A stretch of DNA of 64,000 nucleotides from Clarireedia homoeocarpa (Eukaryota > Ascomycota > Leotiomycetes > Helotiales > Rutstroemiaceae): positions 558,001-622,000 of the forward strand of contig LNKV01000001.1 of the NCBI GenBank assembly GCA_001465935.1. The letters are read 5' to 3'. Below the pieces are notes generated by a model, which was not told the origin of the DNA, ran no database searches, and saw only the letters and a list, made by a program, of their open reading frames with translations. A program made the translations under genes and the position numbers. Shown piece by piece: positions 34,848 to 45,266 of the stretch. Numbering within the stretch: position 1 is the first letter of the stretch; each line of letters begins with the position of its first letter.

Positions 34848-34885
34848 TAGAGTAGAGGGTAGAGTAGAGTAGAGTAGAGTAGAGT
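34848..34885. repeat. GTAGA microsatellite
   Basis: Pentamer repeat with one interrupting GG. Confidence 0.85.
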
Positions 34886-35425
34886 AAGCTGCGCATCGCT
34901 AGATAGAATGCCAAAAGTCAAGCTTTCTTTCTTTCAAGCTTCCTTTCTCCCTTCCTGCCTTCCTCTTCTTCTCCTCTCTCCAAAGCTTAAGCACCGTCCA
35001 TGCTGAGCTGTCCGTACCCAAGACCGGTCAGTCTAAACGTTCCAGTACCTACTGCAGATCAGACAAGCCACGGGCTGGCTCCGTGCATCATCCATCCGAA
35101 TGACGAAAAAAAAGAACCCCCAATGCGTGTCGGCCGTTCCTCTCTAGTGAGCGGCATGCTTGGCTGTGGCAGGTGCTTTCGTGACGCTAGCTAGTTATTC
35201 CTTCCCCTCGATCGACGACTATGAAGTACTTACTGTACATGTACAGTACAAGCCATCAATTTTGATAACGCCTTCATTATTGACATTTATTTCATGATGA
35301 TGGCCATGTTTCCCTCCACATGTTGCCATTCATCTATCCATCCAATTCAAGGTTGTGAAAGGTGAATTGATGCTATCGCATAAGAAACTCAGTCGATCAA
35401 TCGATCAGCATAACCCAACCATATA

Positions 35426-35474
35426 CACGCACACACGCACACACGCACACACACTCACTCACTCACTCACTCAC
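35426..35474. repeat. ACAC(GC)/CTCA compound microsatellite
   Basis: CACACG units followed by tandem CTCA units. Confidence 0.85.
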
Positions 35475-35852
35475 AACACAAATATGAAAACATAAGAATA
35501 CTTTTTAATAACCATGTAAACTTTCTCATTCATTTCACTCCCTCTCGACTACTTTTCCTCTCTCAAACCCCTTTTCCCCCACCCATCATCCCAGAAATAA
35601 TATATTTCCTCATTCATTCCCTTTCCGACAAGAAAATCCCCCGCTAGACAGAGACGCCGCGGAAATATATCATCGAACCAAAGATTAACTGTTCAAAAAT
35701 ACACCGTAAAAGAAGCATGGCTCTTCTCCGTCCCGACCACCCAATGACCATTGAGACTATTATCTTCGCTGACAATTTTTGCCCTATTTGCCTCTCCCCA
35801 CCGCTCATAATCCCCCTCTAACCATAATATCATATCCACATACAAACCCAGC

Positions 35853-38800
35853 TTAATGCTTTCTCTTCTTCTTCGGCGCATCTTCATCCTCCAGTCCACT
35901 TTCCCTATCCTTCCGCTTCGCCTTCTTCTCCAACTCATCCCAATCCTCACCCTCGCTCTGATCCTCGCTGTCCTCCTCACCTTCATCATCACTGGCATTA
36001 GAGTCGAAATCCGAGTCCTCCTCGCTACTCTCGTCACTAGCCGCCAATTCGCTATCGCTCATCTCAAACGCACTCTCATCCGATTCCTCATCGCCATCTT
36101 CATCATCCGATTCAGTCGCCAAGAACGACCAACCGCCATCTGCGAAGAATTGATGGGGATCGGCTGTGACGGTTTTCATGATAGTGGGCCAGTTGAGATT
36201 GAGCGGACCTTCGGAGAATGGAATGTTGACCGAGTCGAGCCATTCCTTGACGTTTTCCAGCGACTCGACTGGGATTGTGTTGATGTGGTAAGGGGCACGA
36301 TGGAAGTCCTTGAAGACAAAGACCAAATCGAAGTTCTTGAGACCAAACTGAACACGTTCGAGATGAGCAACTTCGATATCCTCAAGAGTGATAACCATGA
36401 ATGGTGGCTCGGTAAGTTGAACCAAACAATCTGTGGATGGTTGACAGAAAACGTTTGATCTGAACGGAACACCGTTGAAACCAAGCTCACGGAAAGGAAC
36501 GTCGACATCAACGTTTTCATTCTTACCGGCATCAGCGATCTTCTCAGCGAATGCTTTGAATTGTCGATCAAGGTCTGCACGGCGTCTTCTCTCCTCCTGT
36601 TCGGCCTCAAATTCCTCCTCGTCTCCATATCTGTACTTGCGTTTCCTATTTCCCGTCTCATCGAATTGAATGTCGGTAGCTTCACGGTAGAATTGAACGT
36701 CCTTAGCCTTCTTCTTACCGATCAAGATTGGGTCCTTGAGGTGTACGTGAATAATGACAATCAACTCATGCTGACATGGTTGGAAGAATAAGTGCTTCAC
36801 GTTGCTGAAAAGGATGTCGACACGGTGTTGTGGATTAAGTGGTGATTGGTATCGGAGACCGTTTTGATGGATCTCAACTTTTCCTGGAACACGCTTACCA
36901 TCCATAGCAGGACGAATGAAGACGTTGTCCATAACAGCAGGGCGACGATCTGGCATTGTTAGCAGTGGCACCGAGGGAGGGCAGGAAGAACTTACTTCTA
37001 ATTTCGACCAACTTATCTTGCTCAACCACATCTTCCATATCCTTCTTCTCTTGTTCACGTTTGACAGCATCTCTCTTCATGTTACCAATCTGGTTGGCAA
37101 TATCTTGAAGACGGTCTCCGTCATGAGAGCGGAATGTCAAACTGCGCACAAAGTGTGCTGACGCATCCTCAAAAGGCTGATCATCCTTACGCCCTACACC
37201 TTGACCTGGTGACAGGAAGTTGATACGAAGATATGAAAATTCTCCTTCGTCACTCTTGCTTGCGTTCTTGATAGTTTGGATGTGGAAAGGCACCGGACGA
37301 CCCATGATCGGTAAGACAATTGTAGAGTTCTTTTGGTCCATAACAATAGCCAAGTCGCGAACCTTTGGAGGGAATTGATTGTCGCGCTTGTAAGACTCAA
37401 ATCTCTTGAACTTCTTGACTGCCACACCATTCTGGTTACCGGTGGCTTCAGCGAATCTAGCGAGACCTTCTTCTTGCTTCTTCTTGGCAAGCTCTTTTTG
37501 ATGCTCACGACGTCTGGCCTCGGCACCCTCATCTACTTGAGTCGTTCGTTCGGCGCGAAGTTTCGTTTTGGTGATGTTCTTAGCAGCAACTGCCCCAACA
37601 CTCGAGTCTTTCTTCGCCTTGTTGCTCTTCGGCGCTGGTTCGGGTTCTTCGTCCTCATCCTTGAAGAAGAATGAAGTAGCATCCAGATCTGAAGGTGCAT
37701 CACCAGTGAAGATTACTGGCTCTGACTGTGTTACACGCACGGTATCTGAGAGCACCATAGAATAAATCTTGCTCTTTTTGTCTTGGGGATCCTTGTTTTC
37801 GACATCGCTGAATCCAGTCGTAACGCAGAGAGTCATGCCATCTTTAAGACTGCGAGTACTCTTAGCATTAAGCAAAAGAGTGCTGTCTCGTGTTTCGATA
37901 CCAATACCAGCTCCAACGTTCTTCAAGAAGTGCTTCTCCAGGTCTGGTTTCTTCGTCCTGATAAGGGCTAGAGCTTTTGAGTAGATATCTTTAACATGAA
38001 CGCCATCCCGAATCTCCTTCATGACCAAATTGTGTACTTGTAATAGAAGTTTGTAGTTGCTCTCTTGGGACTTGTTAGGATCGACTAGGTAAGTGCGTCC
38101 GATTAAAGAGCAATAGGACTTGTATCGAAGACCCATCGATGAAATAATTACACCAGGATGAAGAACCTCATCATCGACTTGGGCGTTCATCTTCAGGTCG
38201 TATTTTCCACCGCTTTGTATAATCGGTCCATGGGTCCAGTCGAGCTGCGAAGGGTCGAAATCGGACGGCATTTTCTGTTTGCTAGGAAGCTCCACCGAAG
38301 TCCAAAATTTGTTGTCGTCCAATTTGCTATCGACTTTGTTGGCTAAAGCACTGTGTTTGACCTTCTTCTCTTCATCTAAGATATTTGACATTTCCTCAAC
38401 GAAGTAGGGGTTCATAAGGGCGATACAAGCTTTTGAAGCATTTCTCATGGCGCGCTAGATTGTGTATCAGCAACCGATCATATAGCTCATCCAAAAAAAA
38501 CCTTACCAACTCGTTTTCGTCTTTAACAGCCAAGGCAGCAGCGGACAAAGCCGGCGCAATATCGACTTCCTCTACATCCTTCACATCGGCATAAACCTTC
38601 TTCCATTCGTCGATAAAAGGTCCATTTGAGGTGTCTTTTGGCAGAATGCCGATTTTTTTCTATCGTGACCGATAATTAGCTTGAAAGCTTAACGGAAGAG
38701 TAAAACTGCTCGTAACTTACGCCAGATGATTTGATAACATCAGCAATCTTTGTAAAGAGCTTCTCGTTTTGTTCGGCATCCTTTCCTCGAACAAGAACCT

Positions 38801-39236
38801 CAAGTGGTATCTTGCCGCCTTTCAGAGGCTCCAAATGTTTTGCTACACCTTATCAGCTTTCCTGTTGCCAGCGCAAAAGCTTGTTGCAACCTGCGTACCT
38901 TTTTTGGCTGTCGTAACAATGTATAAAGTGTCGAGGGTGAAAAGGAAGAGTGTCGCAGGGAATTCGTAGCCTAATAACCAGAACTATTCATCCCATCAGC
39001 ACCTGTTTTTAAACAGACCCATAACCTCAACGAAGCACCCGCGCATCGAGGAAACTCACATGGATGGCATTGTTCTTTTGGAAGCTCGCCGCATCCTCAG
39101 TCTTTCCCATCAATATCAATATGCTATTTGCGCCATTGAAAACCGCGTCGCCTCCTCTCTTATCAGCTTTCCATGCAGAGATGAAATGCGATAATCGCTC
39201 CTGGAACAAGCTCTTGTCAATTTTGATCTCTGCCAT
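35853..39236 (-). CDS. SPT16: FACT histone chaperone subunit Spt16
   Basis: Modelled as minus exons 39236-39060, 38983-38899, 38842-38721, 38659-38507, 38454-36996 and 36949-35853, 1030 aa, the usual length. Starts MAEIKIDKSLFQERL. Residues about 1-170 form the N-terminal aminopeptidase-like lobe (HFWLLGYEFPATLFLFT) and about 180-430 the M24-peptidase-like domain (GVIISSMGLRYKSYCSLIGR). The middle domain includes NRRPAVMDNVFIRPAMDGKR, with a PH-type Rtt106-like fold around 800-900 (LENVKEWLDSVNIPFSEGPL). The last ~90 residues are strongly acidic (SDDEDGDEESDES) and end in a basic PKKKRKH signal. Spt16 pairs with Pob3 to reorganise nucleosomes during transcription and replication in the nucleus. 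The N-terminal part is split into small exons by introns of 47-77 nt. Confidence 0.97.
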
Positions 39237-39718
39237 GTTGATATTGAGCTTGTTTGATGATGGCAGAGAATCGAAGTTGGAGGATGCCGAAGGAGAAAAA
39301 AAGGTGGTTTAGACCGTCAAAGAGGGACGCGATCGAAAACTCGCGTTGATTGAATTTCAGAGGTTGCGCTTCTGGATCTTCCAGCTATCCGTAGTTGGTG
39401 TGGGGACAAAACTGATGACGGAACTTCACAAGCCCCTTTCTAGCCTCATTCACTGGCGAAGCTAGAGATGAAGTTGGGGGATTTTGAACAAAGGTGACCA
39501 CACAATGAGCTTTGCTTTTTTGTCACAAAAGCCCAGCAAGGATGGCATGAAAATCATGTAGACATTATGGTTTATTATAAGCACAATATAAATAAGCTAT
39601 GCGGATGATGTACAAGAAAGTGGCATCAAAACACCAACAAATGTGATTTACATCTCCCGAATTTCTAGTCTACTATGACCACTTCTAGCTTGGTCCTCCC
39701 ACCATTCTTCCAACCGCT
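39237..39718. other. SPT16 promoter and ERG4 3' flank
   Basis: 482 bp; both neighbours are on the minus strand. No further gene seen. Confidence 0.6.
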
Positions 39719-41567
39719 TTAAAAGACGTACTTGGATTTGATTAGTAGTGAGCATAAAGAAAAGGTAGGGTAGCAACTTACTGGAATAAATAGGTACGGT
39801 ACGAGTCTGGTGTACTCGTCCCAAGCTTCTCCGTACTTCTTCTTGCATTTCTGAATATCTCTGTATGCTCGATGGGAGATCATCCCAGCGAAGAATACAG
39901 AGTAGAACCACGGAAATGGACTGTTGAAACCAGTGATCAACCCCCAGCAGATCGCGAAGTACAAATCGCACGAATAATGGATCTTTCGGGCCTTTCCATA
40001 CCACCCATCAGCCAGGATGGAATCACCGGTCTTGGTTGGAATAGTCCGTGGATTCTTAACTTCCTTCCATGGCAATTGAGGGAATGCCTTTCTTTCAGGT
40101 ACCCCGCCACGTTCTCTAGCCCTGAATCGGTTCTTTTGGCTGTTGGTCGTGTCCCAGACCCAGTAAACAAACAGATAGGAGGTGTACAAGAAGGCGAGGA
40201 AATACTTGTTCCATGAATATTCAGAAGGCGGGTGGTTGGCCAAGTAAATAGTGCAGTGGCAATAGCTGAGGGGAACGCCAGCAAGGTTCCAGAAAATCAA
40301 CATGAAACCCCATTTCTCATAGTACATATCCCTGGAAGAGTAAGCAACAGACCGAGTACAGGCATTGACACTACGTACCATGTTGTGGTGATTAGTTCCT
40401 CGCCCTTCGAGCATGCATTCGCATACAAAAAGTGCGCCATCACCAGAAATCCAACTTCTCCTGAAACATAACCATATTGCTCATACTGTCGGGCAGCAGC
40501 AGCACATGAGAGACCGAAAAGAATAAACCAAGGCAGACGAACCTCGAAGAACATCTTAAAGTCTAGAATACCAAACATTCTTGGGTTTAATTCTGCTCCC
40601 ATGAAAAAGTCATAAATAGGATATCCGGTCATTCGATGTTGAGCACCTCGTGCAAGCGCCGAGAAATAAGCAACGATCGAAACCAAGAAGCCTGAGCAGA
40701 TAGCCACAGACATGATTGGTCCGAATTCGTCAAGGAGAGTATACAGCTTGAAGATATCGAAATAGTGCATGGTAGCAGCAAGGATGATGGTGACATAGAA
40801 TGACCAAATTCCGGAGCAGTAGTACCGTAATTGCTTCCCGCCCTCATGGGGAAGCGGTTTCCCATAAGTCCAAACTCCTGGAAGGAGACAGTAACAGGCG
40901 CCTTCGAAAACAAAAAAGATCCAGTAGATCTTCCATGCATACAGACTTGGGAATGCGCCTTCATAAACCAAATCCCCTAGGTGCTTGAGGAAGTCGACAA
41001 ATTCCTGACCCTCTTCAGGGGTTGGGAATTTCCCATCGTAGTATGTAGCTCCAATCCACATGTAATACATGAGGAGAGGAAATCCAACCATCATTGCACT
41101 GACGCCCAAGGTACCGCCAAAATCGAATTCTCCAGAAGCATCAATCTTTGGATCTCCACCGACCTCCCACCCTTCCATTACTTTCCTCTCCTTTGCTTCG
41201 GTCTTGACTTTCGCATCTCCATTGCCAATGGATCCGTTTGTGTGAGATCCATTCACGGCAGACGAATAACCATTAGCGGCTGAGCCATTGCTGGCATGAC
41301 CATTGGCTATGGCTGCTTCAACCATGTTGACTTTCCTACTTGTAGACCTCGCCTTAGGTTGCGCCGAGGGTTTATCTGTCGCAGAATCGTCTGTGTCTTC
41401 TAAATACTGGGACTTTCGGCGGGAACTGGCTCGACGAACTGGAGGTGTCTGCACGAACCCAGCGTGCTGCGTTTTTCTATGTAAATGTTAGGGCTCTGCA
41501 GATATAAGATGGCTAAGGTAGTGAATGTTTACTTTGGGGTTTGCCGCAAAGAATATCGTTCCGACAT
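39719..41567 (-). CDS. ERG4: C-24(28) sterol reductase (Erg4)
   Basis: Modelled as minus exons 41567-41533, 41476-40379, 40331-39782 and 39730-39719, 564 aa. The ERG4/ERG24 signatures are clear: YYEKWGFMLIFWNLAGVPLS, and GWYGKARKIHYSCDLYFAIC followed by HRAYRDIQKCKKKYG. About eight hydrophobic spans follow an Asn/Ser-rich cytosolic N-terminus (~85 residues). The enzyme does the last step of ergosterol synthesis in the ER. The first exon gives only 11 codons (MSERYSLRQTP). The last coding exon is just 12 nt and encodes YVF and the stop, giving the family's VPY..IPYVF-type end; without it the protein would lack that end. Start chosen because it joins in phase to the long exon. Confidence 0.96.
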
Positions 41568-42396
41568 TTTAAGATGCGAGTTATTTAACCTTAACAAAAC
41601 TCCAGGGGGAAAAGGAGATGTGAACGTCGCGAGAAATACGGTGGATAAGGAGTTTTTAAGAAAGTCCTGGTAAAGGACAGCGCTACAAGCAAGAATGCAA
41701 TCGCATAACTCCTGTAATGCACGACCAGATGTCTTGTCAACAATGGAATTGACTCACGAAAAGAGGAGCTGTTACTTGTCAAGTGTGAAAAAGGTAGTTA
41801 TGTGGGAAATAAAATTACCTACTTGAGTAGTGCGCGCAGGTACGCAGAGAACTGGCGAATTAGAGCATCATGCTGGAACGCCACAGTCGAAATTACCCCC
41901 TGTACATACCGTGGTGCGTGTTCAACACCCAATTCGGGTGTTGGAGATCTGAAGAAACAAGATCAACGAATGACATCCTGCGTATTCGGTACTGTACAAA
42001 TAAACTGTTAAACTACCGGCCCGGCAGCACATACGAAGTAACACGAAGCTGACGAGTAAAAAGAATACCCAACATCAGAGCCCCCCAGTCCGCACTACGG
42101 CCATATACATATGGTACATGTGTCATCACGGGAGATGGCAGCTACTCGTTGTCAGTATTTTTCTGCTGCCGGCGCCGCCACGTTGCAGGGCAAAAATCAA
42201 CACGATACCTGCGGTGATGCTAAGACACATTACATGCAATATCTTGTTTTGTTTTATGTGCAGGAACAAGAGATGACAATACCCCGCACCGAGAATCTCT
42301 CAGAGTCGGAAAACATCAGATCGACATCAGACGCCAACCAACACCGTGCAGATTGGGAGAAGATTAATTACTTGAACGATCAACGCCGAGTCTCTA
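41568..42396. other. Intergenic between ERG4 and the esterase relics
   Basis: ERG4 promoter side (left) followed by sequence with no supported gene. The 100-codon plus frame at 42111-42413 overlaps the tail of the tannase relic and looks accidental. Confidence 0.55.
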
Positions 42397-43395
42397 TCAA
42401 ATGGGCAGTCTGAAAGCGTCAAAAGTATAGCTCCAACTGGCAATAAAAGCCTGGTCATACTCACAAATCATCTCAGCGCCATTCTTAGTCCAGTAAGGAC
42501 GCGCCAGGAAAGGACAGAGCATCTGACTTCCACCGCTTTAGAGCCCTACGGAGACAGTAGTAGTGAGTCTCTCAGGGGAGGTACCATTATCGACCCAAGC
42601 GATCATTGTATTTATATTACTTTTGGGCCAAGGTCCATCGGGCTAAAGAGAATTAACATCGCAGTGAGCAGCACCAGGGATGAGGAAGAGGCAATGCCAT
42701 TTGCCCAGAGCCTCAACATTGGCGTTGAATATCATTTTCGGTCACATATCATTCAAACCCGATTCCCAGTAGTGAACTGAAGAGAGTGTAGGTACACTAG
42801 CAACAGCCTCGCTGTGATGGTGAAGCATCTTACCACCATTCGTTTGGAATCCGGTAAGGCCAGGGATGGTGGTTTGTAGGCTGTTCATGTATCTGACCAG
42901 TACGATGTTCATCCACTCAAGGATGGGGTCGTAGGTAATATTATCGAGAGAAGAAAGATTGGCAAGATCCACGAGTTGCACAAATTTCGTAATGAAACTC
43001 CCATCAATGTCACGAATAACAACCTCCTATCAATCAGTAGCATCGTTATATTCAGTTGCCGCATCTGAAAATTCTGCGGAAATTTGGAAAGGTGCATAGA
43101 TAGGCTCACCAGTAGTGCTGAACATGCCATCATAGGGTTGCTGGACGAGGGCAATGGCCTTCGCAGAAACTGTTCCGTTTTGTGGTGCCTGGCAACTAGT
43201 CGATGAACCAGTGGTCTGGTCGCTTTTGCTGAAGCCAAATCCTAAGGACGTGTTAGTCTTGGCGCCACAGTATTAAGGCTGGCCAATGATTAAGGATAGG
43301 CTGAAGTTCAGCAGACACAGATCACTGCGAGATGCAACACCATCCGTTCTTCCATCAGGAGGGGTCGCAGGCGGCGATTGTTGCATTTACTATGA
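42397..43395 (-). pseudogene. Tannase/feruloyl esterase family, broken gene (C-terminal two thirds)
   Basis: One minus frame from about 43356 to the natural stop at 42397-42399 reads tannase family blocks. These are DGRTDGVASRSDLCLLNFSL, FQISAEFSDA, GSFITKFVQLVDLANLSS, GGKMLHHHSEAVASVPTLSS, LFLIPGAAHC (catalytic His region), WVDNGTSPE, and CEYDQAFIASWSYTFDAF at the end. It is interrupted by stops at 43273-43275 (TAA), 43027-43032 (TGA and TAG together), 42742-42744 (TGA), 42643-42645 (TAG) and 42538-42540 (TAA). Upstream, NATIAACDP near 43370-43392 lies in another frame, so there is also a frameshift at about 43357-43366. The N-terminal third with the nucleophile Ser is not found. Members are secreted and split ester bonds of plant phenolics; this copy is dead. 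Confidence 0.85.
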
Positions 43396-43902
43396 CAGAG
43401 ATACACCGCTGACGGTTGTTGCAGGGGCTGCGGTCACATCAACACAACGAGACGCATTTCGAACAAAAGTTGGTCAATAGACCAGAGAATGGGCTTGAGC
43501 GAATCACTGTGAATGAGCAGATAGTGACGATTCGTTAAAGAAAAGTAGGAAGGCCAAAATCGAGTGTTAAGGAATTATCAGATTGAGAAACGGTAATATT
43601 CGTGTTTTATGTAAGTCTAATTGGCGATAATGTAATTGACTTCGTTATTTAACCGATTTGATTACCACAACTGCCTCTTAGAGAACCAGGTCACTAACCT
43701 TGACAGTAGAATTCTCAATATCGCTCCCCGTTGCACCCGCAGAGATTTAGAGCTCTTTATGTTTGTCATCGCCCCTCCAGCAACAGTACATACACGCAAG
43801 AACGCGTATACCGAGATTTTGGTACTACCAATAATCTTTAGTATTATCACTTCATTCAGATTTCCACGAATCCACATTATGGCTTAGAAATTGTAGCATT
43901 GC
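43396..43902. other. Junction between two esterase relics
   Basis: About 500 bp of AT-leaning sequence where the N-terminal parts of both divergent relics should lie. Neither is recognisable. Confidence 0.5.
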
Positions 43903-44644
43903 ATGGAAGAGATGCGTGCAATTCCTATGGCCGACATTGTAGTCTCATCTGGTCCTGGTTCAAGTTCTGATAGCTCTATCTCCTTCACTGCTGTACTAGA
44001 TTATTATGCCATGCCCGATACCTATTACAACACGCTCATCAAAGGTCTGGCAGCAGACGTCCCTGTCATGACCGGCAACACGAAGGATGAGAACGGTGCA
44101 ACCTACAGACTCAACATCACTCTCGCTACCTACATCTCAGATCTAAACACAACCTATGGCGCAGAGTGGGCGATAAAGTTCCTCGAACAATACCCTGCAA
44201 ATGATTCCGCGACTGCCTCCGCAAGCATACAATGCACAATGGACTGACCGATCCAAAATAGAAACATGGATGTGGTCAGGACTGCGGGCTACGGCGAAAA
44301 CCTCTCCTGTTTATGCCTACTACTGGGATCATGCGCCCCCAGGACAGACTCAAGGAGCTTACCACGAGCCCGAGATCAACTACGTCTTGAACAGCCTATA
44401 CGGCACAGATCTCCCCTGGACTGCAGAGGACTATGTAATTGCAAAGAAGATGAACAGTTACTGGGTGAACTTCATCAGGACCGGTAATCCTAATGGAAGT
44501 GGTCTTACACAGTGGGATCCTTCGGCCAACTCTTCTGCAGTTGTCCAGCACCTTGGAGACGGGTGGGGACCGTTGCCCATTGTTAATAATGAAGTGCAGG
44601 TCCAACTTTACAAGGACTGGTTCGTTGCTCTTGAAGTTTGCTGA
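43903..44644 (+). pseudogene. Type-B carboxylesterase, truncated and frameshifted
   Basis: The first frame (43903-44215) has MRAIPMADIV, LIKGLAADVPVMTGNTKDEN and FLEQYPANDSATAS. The second (about 44216-44644, shifted by one base) continues with AYNAQWTDRSKIETWMWSGL, PVYAYYWDHAPPGQTQGAYH (catalytic His region, H-E of the family) and YWVNFIRTGNPNG. It ends EVQVQLYKDWF and a stop. The two frames abut, so one base was gained or lost near 44215. The N-terminal half with the oxyanion hole and the GESAG nucleophile elbow is missing. It is a relic of a carboxylesterase/cholinesterase-like secreted enzyme. It lies divergently to the tannase relic, 500 bp away. Confidence 0.88.
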
Positions 44645-45266
44645 GTAATCACGGAACTTTGATTAGTTAGCTGTTCATCATTGATTTTTTATGCAGCTGA
44701 GCAGCGTTGCACGTGTATATATATCTTCACCTCACGTTACATATAGCTATTCATATGTATTCGATTGGATTTTATTTTATCAATAATAGTGTATGGAAAC
44801 GTACCTCGCAGGATGACGTGAAAGGAAACCCCATGGTATGGATTCACAGTGATAGTCATAAATGCATCCTTTCGGTTCATGGTAAGTTTTCATTGATCCA
44901 CCCTACTATCCCCAAGATCATTTTGTAAATACCACTACTATTGTACACCGAACTTCTCGCAACATATACTTTTGCGCGCCAATTCCACCCTCCAATTGCG
45001 CCATGTCGCTCATGCCATGGAATGATGCCAAAAAGCAAAATAGTTCGAAGAACTGATGTACATGAAGCTACCATACCCTCCCTTATGGAAAACCCAGTGA
45101 GGTTCCATGCCAAACCTATCCCATCCGCAGAAACGGCTATATGCCGAGAGAGAACTTCCTAGACGTAGAGTTGTATCAGACCTCAAACATAATTGATAAA
45201 TTCATCATTGCCTTCAACACGCCATACACGTTGATCGCCATCCACACCGTTGCATTATTCAGGCCA
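44645..45266. other. Intergenic
   Basis: 3' flanks of the carboxylesterase relic and of the deubiquitinase gene. Nothing recognised. Confidence 0.6.

Larger units (their letters stand above)
33006..35852. other. Long simple-repeat-rich region between glucanase and SPT16
   Basis: 2.85 kb with no supported gene. The left part is the promoter side of the GH17 gene (C/T-rich on the coding strand). Repeats seen: GACC tetramers near 34157-34174, CCAA tetramers near 34211-34226, GTAGA pentamers near 34848-34884, and a CA/CTCA tract at about 35426-35474. A TGTACATGTACA palindrome lies near 35236. The right end is the 3' flank of SPT16. Confidence 0.6.

Noticed and set aside
35693..36458. Long frames on both strands over the end of SPT16
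   Set aside because: Shadows of the acidic-tail coding sequence, whose repeated codons keep other frames open.
42909..43238. 109-codon minus frame
   Set aside because: It is an off-frame reading of the tannase relic; the real family similarity lies in the neighbouring frame with stops.
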